Shown piece after piece: positions 48,878 to 58,540 of a DNA stretch of 64,000 nucleotides. The notes beneath the pieces were generated by a model. The model made no database searches. It had not been told where the DNA came from and worked only from the letters and a program-made list of their open reading frames with translations. The stretch is from positions 62,001 through 126,000 of the forward strand of contig NZ_MSZZ01000025.1 in NCBI RefSeq assembly GCF_002093975.1. The letters run 5' to 3'. Numbering within the stretch: position 1 is the first letter of the stretch; each line of letters begins with the position of its first letter. Made by a program: the position numbers and the translations under genes. The DNA comes from Thermoactinospora rubra (lineage in GTDB: Bacteria; Actinomycetota; Actinomycetes; Streptosporangiales; Streptosporangiaceae).

Positions 48878-49872
48878 ATGACCGCCCCGACGATCGCCCC
48901 TCCCGAGCGGTCCGCCGCCACGGCGATCCGTCAGCGCCTCCTCACCGGCTCGGTCGTCGGGCCGCTGGTGGCGCTGCTCATCGCCTGCGCCTTCTTCGCC
49001 ACGCAGACCGACCGCTTCCTCACCGGCGGCAACCTGTCGCTGATCATCCAGCAGGTGATGGTGGTCGGCACGCTCGCCATCGGCCAGACGCTGATCATCC
49101 TCACCGCGGGGATCGACCTGGCCAACGGCGCGATCATGGCGTTCGGCACGATCGTCATGACCAAGCTCGCCGTGGAGTCCGGGCTGCCGCCGCTGCTGGC
49201 CGTCCTCGCCGGGCTGGCGGTGTGCACGGCCTTCGGCCTGGCCAACGGGCTGCTGGTGACCAGGGTGCCGCTGCCGCCGTTCATCGTGACGCTGGGCATG
49301 CTCAACATCGCCTTCGCCCTGACGCACCTGTACTCCGACGAGCAGACCGTCACCGGCCTGCCGCCGGAGCTGACCGCGCTGGGCAACACGTTCGCGATCG
49401 GCGACACCCAGGTCACCTACGGCTCGGTCGTGACGATCGCGCTGTTCCTGCTGTTCGCCTACCTGCTGGGCCAGACCGCCTGGGGCAAGCACGTCTACGC
49501 CGTCGGCAACAACGCCGAGGCGGCCCGGCTGACCGGCATCAGGACCAACCGGGTGCTGCTGGGCGTGTACGCCACCGCCGGCCTGGTGTACGGCATCGCC
49601 GGCCTGCTGCTGGTGGCCAGGACCGGCGTGGGCGACCCCCAGGCCGGGCAGACCGACAACCTCGACAGCATCACCGCCGTGGTGCTGGGCGGCACCAGCC
49701 TGTTCGGCGGGCGCGGCCTCATCCTGGGCACGCTCATCGGCGCGCTCATCGTGGGCGTGATCCGCAACGGCCTGCAGCTGATCGGCGTCCCGTCGATCTA
49801 CCAGATCCTCATCACCGGCATCCTGGTGATCCTCGCCGTCACTGTGGACCAGATCTCGCGCAGGAGGGTCAA

Positions 49873-49876
<4 letters not shown>
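48878..49876 (+). CDS. Sugar ABC transporter permease (RbsC/FrcC type)
   Basis: A 332-residue multi-helix permease starting at ATG 48878, one base after the previous gene. Family features are LIIQQVMVVGTLAIGQTLII near residue 50, then LTAGIDLANGAIMAFGTIV, and the EAA-like YAVGNNAEAARLTGIRTN near residue 208. DSITAVVLGGTSLFGGRG follows near residue 264. It would function as a homodimer with the ATPase, to which it is linked by a GTGA overlap. Confidence 0.93.
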
Positions 49877-50715
<839 letters not shown>

Positions 50716-50727
50716 GATCGCGAAGCC

Positions 50728-51789
50728 ATGAGCGCACGAGTGCAGCGCCCCACGCTCAAGGACGTGGCCAGGGAGGCCGGTGTCAGCATCAAGACGGTCT
50801 CCCGGGCACTCAACGACGAGCCGCGCATCAGCGCCGAGACGCGGCGCAGGGTCCTGCAGGTGGTGGACGCCCTCGGTTTCCGGCCCAACGTCCTGGCCCG
50901 CCACATGCGGGCCGGCGCCAGGGACAGGGCCGTCGGGCTGGTCATCCCCGACCTGGCCAACCCGTTCTTCGGCTCGGTGGCCGGCGGCGTGGAGAGCGTC
51001 ATCCGCGACCACGGGCTGACCCTCGTCGTGGGCCCCTCGGACGAGGACCCCGAGCGGGAGCGGTTCCTGGTGACCTCCTTCCTGGACCGCCAGCCGACGG
51101 CCCTGCTCGTCGTGCCCACCGCCGCCAGCGACCACGAGTACCTGCGGGCCGAGCGCAGGCGGGGCCTGCCGATCGCCTTCATCGACCGGCCCCCCGTGCG
51201 GATGGCGGCCGACTGCGTGGTCACCGAGAACTTCGAGGCCGCCAGGGAGGGGGTGACCCACCTGATCGGGCACGGGCACCGCAGGATCGCCTTCGTCGGC
51301 GACGTCCCCGCCGACCTCTACACCCGGCAGGAGCGCTTCCGCGGCTACCGGGCCGCGCTGGAGGCCGCGGGGCTGCGGGTGGACCCGGCGCTGGTGGCCG
51401 ACGCCCACCGGCAGGACGACGGCGCCCGCGTCACCGGGGAGCTGCTCGCCCTGCCGGACCCGCCCACCGCGATCTTCGCGGCCAACAACTTCGTGTGCAT
51501 GGGCGCCCTGACGCACCTGAGCCGGGCGCGGCGGCGCGACGTGGCGCTCGTCGGGTTCGACGACTTCGCCCTGGCCGACGCCTTCGACCCCGGCGTGACC
51601 GTGCTCGCCCAGGACACCGCCCGGCTCGGCGTCATCGCGGCGGAACGCGCGCTGGCCCGGCTGGCGGGCGACAGGAGCCGGGCGCGCACCGTCCGGCTGC
51701 CCGCCCGGCTGATCGCGCGCGGCTCGGGCGAGATCCCCGGCCCCTTGGCGCCGCGCTCAGGGCCGCGCTCAGACGGGCAGGTCAGCTGA
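50728..51789 (+). CDS. LacI family transcriptional regulator
   Basis: A 353-residue repressor, last gene of the importer operon and 12 bases after the ATPase. The LacI helix-turn-helix is TLKDVAREAGVSIKTVSRAL at residue 9, then the hinge helix near VLARHMR. The effector domain includes VGLVIPDLANPFFGSVAGG near residue 70, IAFIDRPPV and ALVGFDDFALADAF near residue 270. It probably binds the tandem GACAACGTT sites at 47774-47802. The 3' end overlaps efeB by eight bases. Confidence 0.93.
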   Translation: MSARVQRPTLKDVAREAGVSIKTVSRALNDEPRISAETRRRVLQVVDALGFRPNVLARHMRAGARDRAVGLVIPDLANPFFGSVAGGVESVIRDHGLTLVVGPSDEDPERERFLVTSFLDRQPTALLVVPTAASDHEYLRAERRRGLPIAFIDRPPVRMAADCVVTENFEAAREGVTHLIGHGHRRIAFVGDVPADLYTRQERFRGYRAALEAAGLRVDPALVADAHRQDDGARVTGELLALPDPPTAIFAANNFVCMGALTHLSRARRRDVALVGFDDFALADAFDPGVTVLAQDTARLGVIAAERALARLAGDRSRARTVRLPARLIARGSGEIPGPLAPRSGPRSDGQVS

Positions 51790-52978
51790 ACAGGCCGTCG
51801 CCCCAGGAGCCGCCGGGCCGCACGCCGCGCGGGCAGGCCCAGATGCCCGAGCCGACGTGCTGGATGTACTCGTTCAGCGGGTCGGAGGCGGCCAGCGCCC
51901 GCTGGATCGGGATGAAGCCGGTCTCCGGGTCGCGCTGGAAGGCGATGAAGAACAGCCCGGCGTCCAGCCGCCCCAGCCCGTCGGAGCCGTCGGTGAAGGA
52001 GTAGCCGCGGCGCAGGATCCGCACGCCGCCCAGCGAGCCGGGGTTGGCCAGCCGTACGTGCGAGGGCGGGTCGGAGGGCTGCTTGGCCAGGTCGACCGGG
52101 TCGTGCTCGCGGACGCCGCCGTAGGGGGCGCCCTCGGCCTTGGTGCGGCCGATGATGTCCTCCTGCTCCTTCAGCGAGGTGCGGTCCCAGGTCTCGATGT
52201 GCATGCGGATGCGGCGGGTCACCATGTAGGAGCCGCCCCGCATCCACTCCGGGCCCTCCTCGCCCACCCACACGTGCTTGTCCAGCGCGGCGGTGTCGGC
52301 GCCGGCGATGTTGTTGGTGCCGTCCTTGAACCCCATGAGGTTGCGCGGGGTCTGCTCCTGCGGCGTGGTGGAGGACGTCTTGCCGAAGCCGAGCTGCGAC
52401 CAGCGCACCGAGACCGCGCCGAACCCGAGCCTGGCCAGGTTGCGTACGGCGTGCACGGCGACCTGCGGGTCGTCCGCGCACGCCTGGACGCACAGGTCGC
52501 CGTCGGAGCGCGCCGGGTCCAGCTTGTCGCCGGGGAAGTGCGGCAACTTCCGCAGCTTGGCGGGCGGTTCCAGGTCCAGCTTCTCGAAGAACGACGGGCC
52601 GAAGCCGACGGTCAGCGTCAGGCGGGAGGCGGGCAGGCCCAGCGCCTCGCCGGTGTCGTCGGGCGGGGCCAGCGGGGCGCCCACCGCGCCGCGCCCCACC
52701 TCCTGCCCGGCGGTCATGCGGGCCGCGGCGTCGGTCCAGGCGCGCAGCAGCGCCGCCACCTTGGCGGGCGAGGGCTGGACCAGGTCGAAGGCCGCGAAGT
52801 GCAGCCGGTCCTGGACGGGCGTGGCGATGCCGGCCTGGTGGGGGCCGTGGAAGGGCACGACCGAGGAGGCGGCGCGGGCGGGCTCCCCGGCGTCGTGCCG
52901 TACGGCGACGGCGGTGGCGACGCCCGCGCCCGCCGCCACGCCCGCCCCGGCGATCAGCCGGCGGCGGGTGAGCCTCAC
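51782..52978 (-). CDS. efeB: Dyp-type peroxidase/deferrochelatase EfeB
   Basis: Haem peroxidase of the EfeB class, 398 residues, exported by the Tat path (TRRRLIAGAGVAAGAG at the N-terminus). It oxidises ferrous iron or acts on haem outside the membrane for the EfeO-dependent iron path. Motifs are GFGPSFFEKL near residue 112, the family's GFKDGTNN near residue 215 (distal Asp), HIETWDRTSLKEQE near residue 260 and LFFIAFQRDPETGFIPIQ near residue 340. It starts at GTG 52978 in a GTGA overlap with efeO. Confidence 0.94.
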   Translation of the reverse strand: MRLTRRRLIAGAGVAAGAGVATAVAVRHDAGEPARAASSVVPFHGPHQAGIATPVQDRLHFAAFDLVQPSPAKVAALLRAWTDAAARMTAGQEVGRGAVGAPLAPPDDTGEALGLPASRLTLTVGFGPSFFEKLDLEPPAKLRKLPHFPGDKLDPARSDGDLCVQACADDPQVAVHAVRNLARLGFGAVSVRWSQLGFGKTSSTTPQEQTPRNLMGFKDGTNNIAGADTAALDKHVWVGEEGPEWMRGGSYMVTRRIRMHIETWDRTSLKEQEDIIGRTKAEGAPYGGVREHDPVDLAKQPSDPPSHVRLANPGSLGGVRILRRGYSFTDGSDGLGRLDAGLFFIAFQRDPETGFIPIQRALAASDPLNEYIQHVGSGIWACPRGVRPGGSWGDGLFS

Positions 52979-54147
52979 GAGGCCACCGCCGCGGCCAGGC
53001 CGGACAGCGGCTCGGCGAGCGCGTTGACCGCGTCGGCGAGCTCCTTGACCTCGTCCTTGGACAGCTCGGTGTAGGAGACGAAGCCGTCGCCCTTCCTGTG
53101 CTTGTCCAGCAGCGCGGCCACGTCGGCGAACTCGGTGTCCAGGGTGGTGACCAGGGCCGGGTTCTTCTCCATGAGGATGGGCGTCAGCAGGTCGTAGACC
53201 TTCTTGGCGCCGGCCACGTTGGCGTCGAAGTCCCACAGGTCGGTGTGGGAGAACGCCTCCTCCTCGCCGGTGATCTTGCTGGTGGCGACCTCGTCGAGCA
53301 GCTCCTTGGCGCCGTTGGCCATGGAGGGGGCGTCGATCTGGGCGCCGGGCAGCTTGGCCTTCAGCTCGGCCAGGTCCGCGAGGAGGCGGTCGCCGTACTT
53401 GGCCTCCTTCTTGAGCGTGCCGGGGGCCTTCCACAGCGCCTTCTCCAGGCGGTGCCACCCGGTCCACTCCTGCCCCTCTTCCAGGTCGGCCTCGCGCAGG
53501 TCCACCTTGGGGTCGATGTCGCCGAACGCCTCGGCGACCGGCTCGACGCTCTCCCACCCCACACGGCTGGGCGCGTACAGGGCCTTGGCCTTGGCCACGT
53601 CGCCCTTCTTGACCGCCGCGACGAACTGCTCGGTCTTGGCGATGCTGTCGTCGACCTGGGCGGCGACGTAGGCCCGGTACTCCTGGACGGCCCGCGTCAC
53701 CCGCGGATCCTGCTGGGCGGCGACCTCGCCGGTGACCTTGATGTCCTGGCGGATGCCGTCGCCCTTGTGGCCGGGCTTGCAGGCCAGCTGGTAGCTGCCG
53801 GCGGCGAGCTGGACCACGAAGTCGGCGGTCGTGCCCGGCTGGATGTTGTTGCGCTCGGAGACGACGGTCCGGTCGGAGCGGTAGACGTAGACGGCCGTCA
53901 TCTGGGAGCCGTCGTTCTTGATCACGAACTTGACGACGCCCGCCGGCAGGTCGGTCTTGGCCGCGACGCAGCTGGTGTCCGTCGCGGTGAGCGCGACGCT
54001 CTCCTTGGCCGGCTCGGTCGGCGTGGCCTGGAGGGCGGCGCTGCCGCTGCCGCTGGCCGAGCCGCCGTCCGCGCCGTCGTCGCCGCCGCAGGCGGACACG
54101 GCGAGCACCAGGGCTCCACACAGGACGAGGGCACGCATGGACTGCAT
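52975..54147 (-). CDS. efeO: Iron uptake lipoprotein EfeO
   Basis: Extracytoplasmic iron-binding component, 390 residues, with lipobox VSACG near residue 20. The N-terminal cupredoxin-like domain (about residues 45-135) is followed by an M75 imelysin-like domain containing EWTGWHRLEKALW near residue 225, the HxxE-type metal motif. ATG 54147 gives a 9-base spacing from GAGGAG; GTG 54153 would be only three bases away. Two overlapping iron boxes lie upstream. The usual efeU permease gene is not adjacent. Confidence 0.93.
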   Translation of the reverse strand: MQSMRALVLCGALVLAVSACGGDDGADGGSASGSGSAALQATPTEPAKESVALTATDTSCVAAKTDLPAGVVKFVIKNDGSQMTAVYVYRSDRTVVSERNNIQPGTTADFVVQLAAGSYQLACKPGHKGDGIRQDIKVTGEVAAQQDPRVTRAVQEYRAYVAAQVDDSIAKTEQFVAAVKKGDVAKAKALYAPSRVGWESVEPVAEAFGDIDPKVDLREADLEEGQEWTGWHRLEKALWKAPGTLKKEAKYGDRLLADLAELKAKLPGAQIDAPSMANGAKELLDEVATSKITGEEEAFSHTDLWDFDANVAGAKKVYDLLTPILMEKNPALVTTLDTEFADVAALLDKHRKGDGFVSYTELSKDEVKELADAVNALAEPLSGLAAAVAS

Positions 54148-54172
54148 CGGCACGGTCTCCTCAGAAGAACCA

Positions 54173-54206
54173 TTAGGTGCTCCTAACTTAGCTTTGCCTT
54201 ACCTCA
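54173..54206. promoter_or_regulatory. Two overlapping iron boxes upstream of efeO
   Basis: TTAGGTGCTCCTAACTTAG (from 54173) and TTAGCTTTGCCTTACCTCA (from 54188) each match most of the 19-bp IdeR/DmdR consensus, offset by 15 bp. Their position 26 bases upstream of efeO fits iron-dependent repression. Confidence 0.75.
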
Positions 54207-54295
54207 CGGTCCACATCAGGGGGAGACGGAACCCTGTCGACAAACCAGGCGTTGATCCGATAAATCAGCTCATGACGGGGGTTCCAGGAGGCGCC

Positions 54296-55468
54296 ATGAG
54301 CACGCCCATGAGCAGGGAGGGGGCCGACCATGCGCTCAAGGCCCGCAGAGCCGAGCAGGACCGCATCTCCGAGAGCCTGCTGACGCTGGAGGCCGGCACC
54401 ACCTACCGGCTGCTCGACACCTCCCCGCTGCGCGGCGCCACCCAGCGGCGATGGGCCGGGGTACGGCAGGCCGCCGCCACGCTGTGGGCCCTCAACGACG
54501 CCTACCGGGCCACCCTGCGATTAGCCGAGGAGGTCAGGGCCAGGCGCGCCCGCCCCGGCGCCGAGGAGCTGGCCGAGCTGACCGACCTGCTGGCCGGGCG
54601 GTCCGTCGCCGTCAAGCCGCCCGCCCCCGCGACCCCGACCCTGCTGCCGCCTCCCGAGGTCCGGATCAGCCTGGACGAGGTCGTGGTCCGCATGGAGGCC
54701 GCCTACCGCGAGATCGCCTCGGAGCTGGAGGCCGTCGACGCCGTCTGGTCGGCCGTCTTCCCCCGCCTGGACGAGGCCGAGGCCGCCCTGCGCCGCATCG
54801 CCGGCCTGGCCGCCGAGCTGGGCGAGGGCCCCGACGTCACAGACCTCCAGGAGGAGGTCCGGCGGCTGCGGGACGACACGCTGTGCGACCCCCTCGGCGC
54901 CGCCCCGCCCGCCGACCGCCTGGACCGCCTCCTCACCCGCGTGCGGGGCCTGCTCGCCGGCCTCGAGCGCGCCCTGGCCGTCAAGCAGGAGTACGGCAGG
55001 CGCAAGGAGACGCTCACCGGCCTGATCGCCCGCGTCGGCGAGGCCGAGAAGCAGGCCAGGCTGGCGCACACGCAGGTCTGCGCCAAGATCGCCCTTCCCG
55101 CGTCGGCCCGGCCGGCGAGCAGGGCCGAGGAGCTCGCCGCCGAGCTGGAGGCGATCGACGTCTCCCCCGGCGGCTGGCTGGAGCGCGCCGAAGGTCTGGC
55201 GCGGCTGGAGCAGGCCGCCGCCGAGGCCGAGGGACGCGCCAGGCAGGCGGCCGGTGCGCTGCTCGGGCTGGTCAACCGGCGCGACGAGCTGCGCGGCAGG
55301 CTCCTTGCAAGCCAGGCGAAAGCCGTACGGAAGAAGCTCGCCGAGGACCCCGCGGTGGCCGGCCTGTACGACAGGGCGCACGACCTGCTGTGGACCGCAC
55401 CCTGCGACCTGGCCGAGGCGGCGCGGGCCGTCGAGCAGTACCACCGCGCGATTGGAGGTACCCGGTGA
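54296..55468 (+). CDS. Coiled-coil protein, first gene of the PknG operon
   Basis: A 390-residue soluble protein without a recognised domain. It is largely helical with heptad-like stretches. These include EVVVRMEAAYREIASELEAV near residue 128, DLQEEVRRLRDDTL near residue 185, LLAGLERALAVKQEYGRRKE near residue 222 and a long Ala/Glu-rich region after residue 265. A proline-rich linker (PPAPATPTLLPPPE) lies near residue 105. ATG 54296 follows AGGAGG. It is the promoter-proximal gene of the signalling operon, so a scaffold role is an inference. Confidence 0.75.
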   Translation: MSTPMSREGADHALKARRAEQDRISESLLTLEAGTTYRLLDTSPLRGATQRRWAGVRQAAATLWALNDAYRATLRLAEEVRARRARPGAEELAELTDLLAGRSVAVKPPAPATPTLLPPPEVRISLDEVVVRMEAAYREIASELEAVDAVWSAVFPRLDEAEAALRRIAGLAAELGEGPDVTDLQEEVRRLRDDTLCDPLGAAPPADRLDRLLTRVRGLLAGLERALAVKQEYGRRKETLTGLIARVGEAEKQARLAHTQVCAKIALPASARPASRAEELAAELEAIDVSPGGWLERAEGLARLEQAAAEAEGRARQAAGALLGLVNRRDELRGRLLASQAKAVRKKLAEDPAVAGLYDRAHDLLWTAPCDLAEAARAVEQYHRAIGGTR

Positions 55469-55502
55469 AGCGCGGAGGGCGCGCCCGCTCTGGACTGAGG
55501 AG

Positions 55503-55531
55503 CGCTTTGGGCGCCCCCAGCGCCCAAAGCG
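55503..55531 (+). other. Intra-operon hairpin
   Basis: CGCTTTGGGCGC (55503-55514) pairs perfectly with 55520-55531 around a 5-base loop in the 118-base gap between the coiled-coil and kinase genes. The nearest T-run (TTTTT at 55551) is 20 bases away. It could attenuate transcription or act as an mRNA processing or stability element. Confidence 0.6.
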
Positions 55532-55586
55532 TGACGAGGGAAGGGCGGGCTTTTTGGCGCCCGGAGCCGCCGAACGGAGTGAGGCC

Positions 55587-57695
55587 ATGAAGAACTGCTC
55601 GCAGCCTGGTTGCCCGGGACAGTACGACGACGGCTACTGCGACTACTGCGGCCACCAGGAGGCCGCCCAGTCCGCCCAGGCCGCCCAGTCCGCGCAGGCG
55701 GCGCCGCCGAGCGTGCCGGTCGGCACGCCGGTGTCGGGACCGGTGACCAGGCCCAGCGGCGCCGGCACCTCCAGCCGCCGCAGGGGCGTCTTACGCGAGG
55801 GGCTGGAGGACCTGCCGCCGGTCCCCGTCCGCGACCCGCATGAGGTCGTGCTGAAGAACCCGATGGTCGCCGAGGAGAAACGCTTCTGCTCCAGCTGCGG
55901 CAAGCCGGTGGGCCGCGGCGCGGGCGGGCAGCCGGGACGCACCCGCGGCTTCTGCCCCCACTGCCGCCACCCCTACGACTTCGAGCCCAAGCTGGCCAAG
56001 GGCGACCTGATCGGCGGGCAGTACCGGGTGGAGGGCCCGCTCGCGCACGGCGGCCTCGGCTGGATCTACCTGGCCTCCGACGAGAACCTGGACGGCAAGT
56101 GGGTGGTGCTCAAGGGCCTGCTCAACGCCGGCGACGCCGAGGCGCTGGCGGCGGCCGAGGCCGAGCGGCGCTTCCTCATCACGGTCGACCACCCCAACAT
56201 CGTCAAGATCATCAACTTCGTGCGGCACCTGTCGGCCGGCTACATCGTCATGGAGTACGTCGGCGGCCCGTCGCTGGCCGAGCTGCGCAAGGCCGGACTC
56301 ATCCCGCTGACCGAGTCCATCCGCTACGGGCTGGAGATCCTCAAGGCGCTGGGCTACCTGCACGAGAACGGCCTGGTGTACTGCGACTTCAAGCCGCCCA
56401 ACGCCATCCGCGTGGGCAAGCAGCTCAAGCTCATCGACCTGGGCGCGGTCCAGCGCCTCGGCTCGCCGCCCGGCACCTCCTGGCACACGTTCGGCTACAG
56501 CGCCCCGGAGATCGAGACCCAGCCCGCCACCGTCACCACCGACCTGTACACCGTCGCCAGGACGCTGGCCGCCCTCAGCGTCCCCGGCTTCAGCCCGACC
56601 ACCCGCGGCAAGGTCAACCCCATCCCGGCCGACTGCGGCAACGACTCCTTCCGCCGGGTGCTGCTGCGCGCCACCGACCCCGACCCCCTGCGCCGCTTCC
56701 AGAGCGCCGAGGAGTTCGCCGAGCAGCTCACCGGCGTGCTGCGGGAGATCACCGCCGCGCAGGAGGGCGTGCCGTACCCGGCCCCCTCGCAGCGCTTCGG
56801 CCCCGAACGGCTCACGCCCGGCCAGGTGCTCGAGCCCCCGGGGCCCGCCTGCCTGCCCGCGCCGCCGGCCGACCCCGACGACCCGGCCGCCGCCGCCCTG
56901 GCCGGGCTGATCGCCCGCGACCCGGCCGAGCTCGCCGCCCAGCTGGAGGCGCTGCCGCCCACGCCGGAGGCGCTGCTGGCCAAGGCGCGGATCCTGGCCG
57001 AGAACGGCCTGCCCGGCACCGGCGAGGCGCTCTCCGCCGCCGCGGCGGCGTTACCCGGCGACTGGCGGGTGACCTGGTGCATGGCCGTGCACGCCCTCGC
57101 CGAGGGCCGCGCGCGTGAGGCGATGGACCTGTTCGACACGTGCCTGTCGGTCCTGCCCGGCGAGCTCGCGCCCAAGCTGGCCCTGGGCCTGGCGGCCGAG
57201 CACGCCGGCCAGGACCCCACCCGCTGGTACCAGGTCGTCTGGCACACCGACCACGCCTACGTCGGCGCCGCGTTCGGCCTGGCCAGGACCCACCTGGCGG
57301 CCGGCCGCCGCGACGAGGCCATCGCCGTGCTGGAGCAGGTGCCGCGCAGCTCCAGCCACCACGCCGCCGCCCAGCTGACCATCGTCGAGACCGTCGCCCG
57401 CGCCCCGGCCGGGCCCCAGGAGCTGGCCCAGGCCGTCCAGCGGCTGGACGACCTGCCCGACCTGGACGCCCGGCGGCGCGACCTGCTGACCGCCGCGCTG
57501 CTGGAGGCCGCCCTGCCCCTGGCCGGGCCGGGCGCGCAGGGCCTCCGGCTGGCCGGCGTCCCCTTCACCGACACCGGCCTGCGCCAGGAGCTGTCCAACC
57601 GGTACCGCAGGCTGGCCAAGGCCGCCGCCACCCGGCAGGACCGCCACGCCTACGTGGACCGGGCCAACGCCGTACGACCCAGGACGTGGCTATGA
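55587..57695 (+). CDS. pknG: PknG-like serine/threonine kinase with zinc knuckles and TPR region
   Basis: Soluble protein kinase of 702 residues. PknG senses amino-acid status with GlnH/GlnX and, in mycobacteria and corynebacteria, phosphorylates an FHA protein (GarA/OdhI) that controls 2-oxoglutarate use. Order here: an extra Cys knuckle (Cys4/9/18/21), an Ala/Ser linker, the conserved LEDLPPVPVRDPHEVV segment, and the rubredoxin-like pair Cys101/104 and 123/126. The kinase domain (about 145-400) has Lys176, catalytic Asp267 in YCDFKPPN and the PknG-type DLG (Asp284). A helical TPR-like region extends to the end. The first knuckle is absent from mycobacterial PknG. Confidence 0.93.
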   Translation: MKNCSQPGCPGQYDDGYCDYCGHQEAAQSAQAAQSAQAAPPSVPVGTPVSGPVTRPSGAGTSSRRRGVLREGLEDLPPVPVRDPHEVVLKNPMVAEEKRFCSSCGKPVGRGAGGQPGRTRGFCPHCRHPYDFEPKLAKGDLIGGQYRVEGPLAHGGLGWIYLASDENLDGKWVVLKGLLNAGDAEALAAAEAERRFLITVDHPNIVKIINFVRHLSAGYIVMEYVGGPSLAELRKAGLIPLTESIRYGLEILKALGYLHENGLVYCDFKPPNAIRVGKQLKLIDLGAVQRLGSPPGTSWHTFGYSAPEIETQPATVTTDLYTVARTLAALSVPGFSPTTRGKVNPIPADCGNDSFRRVLLRATDPDPLRRFQSAEEFAEQLTGVLREITAAQEGVPYPAPSQRFGPERLTPGQVLEPPGPACLPAPPADPDDPAAAALAGLIARDPAELAAQLEALPPTPEALLAKARILAENGLPGTGEALSAAAAALPGDWRVTWCMAVHALAEGRAREAMDLFDTCLSVLPGELAPKLALGLAAEHAGQDPTRWYQVVWHTDHAYVGAAFGLARTHLAAGRRDEAIAVLEQVPRSSSHHAAAQLTIVETVARAPAGPQELAQAVQRLDDLPDLDARRRDLLTAALLEAALPLAGPGAQGLRLAGVPFTDTGLRQELSNRYRRLAKAAATRQDRHAYVDRANAVRPRTWL

Positions 57696-58540
57696 CGTGC
57701 GCCTCCTGCCAGGCCCCCGTGCTGCCCGAGCACACCTTCTGCGAGAACTGCGGCCACCGGCTCGCCGACCCCTCCGCCTGCCCGGCGTGCGGCTCGGCCG
57801 ACGTCGACGAGGAGCGCTACTGCCTGCGGTGCGGCCTGCGCGTGCCCGCCGGGCGCGACCACCACGAGATCGAGCTGGAGGGCGGCGCGGCGGGCGTCAC
57901 CGACAAGGGGCTCAGGCGCCACCGCAACGAGGACGCCATGGCGCTCCTCGCCGGGGAGAAGGTCACGATCGGCGTCGTCTGCGACGGCGTGGCCACCTCG
58001 CCCCGCGGCGACGAGGCGGCCGTCTCCGCGGCCGGCCTGGCCGCCAGGACGCTGCTGGAGGAGCTGTCCGGCGGCGCCGCCCACCACGATGCCACCGTCC
58101 GCGCCGCCCGAGCCGCGGCGCGGCTGGTCGCCGGCATGGGCACCCCCGAGGACGCCCCCGCCTGCACCTACGTCTCCGCCATCGTCACGCCGGGCGAGAT
58201 CACCGTCGGCTGGATCGGCGACAGCCGCGCCTACTGGCTGCCCGACGGCGGCCCACCCGTCCGGCTCACCGAGGACGACGTGGCCGTCAAGGGCGTCCTC
58301 AGCTCCTGGCTGGGCGCCGACGCCGAGCCCGTCGACCCGCACGTCCACACCTTCGCCCCCGACTCGCCCGGCCTGCTGCTGGCCTGCTCCGACGGGCTGT
58401 GGGAGTACCTCGCCGAGGGCTTCCCCGACGCCGCCGGCACCCCGCTGGAGCGCGCCAGGACCCTGCTGGGCCACGCGCTGGACCGCGGCGGGCGCGACAA
58501 CGTCACCATCGTCTTGATCCCGGGAGGCCCGGACCGATGA
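57692..58540 (+). CDS. PP2C-type protein phosphatase with N-terminal zinc ribbons
   Basis: A 282-residue Mg/Mn-dependent Ser/Thr phosphatase. Two zinc ribbons come first (Cys3/6/17/20 and 30/33/44/47). The PP2C domain then shows RHRNEDAMA near residue 76, VVCDGVATSPRGDE near residue 96 (metal Asp98), WIGDSRAYWL near residue 175, ACSDGLWEYL near residue 231 and GRDNVTIVLI at the end, so the metal Asp residues are kept. It overlaps pknG and the VWA gene by ATGA on each side. It is the probable off-switch for PknG targets. Confidence 0.92.
   Translation: MTCASCQAPVLPEHTFCENCGHRLADPSACPACGSADVDEERYCLRCGLRVPAGRDHHEIELEGGAAGVTDKGLRRHRNEDAMALLAGEKVTIGVVCDGVATSPRGDEAAVSAAGLAARTLLEELSGGAAHHDATVRAARAAARLVAGMGTPEDAPACTYVSAIVTPGEITVGWIGDSRAYWLPDGGPPVRLTEDDVAVKGVLSSWLGADAEPVDPHVHTFAPDSPGLLLACSDGLWEYLAEGFPDAAGTPLERARTLLGHALDRGGRDNVTIVLIPGGPDR

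Noticed and set aside
55503..55531. Hairpin as a simple operon terminator
   Set aside because: No adjacent U-tract and the flanking genes form one functional set; kept only as a possible attenuator or stability element.
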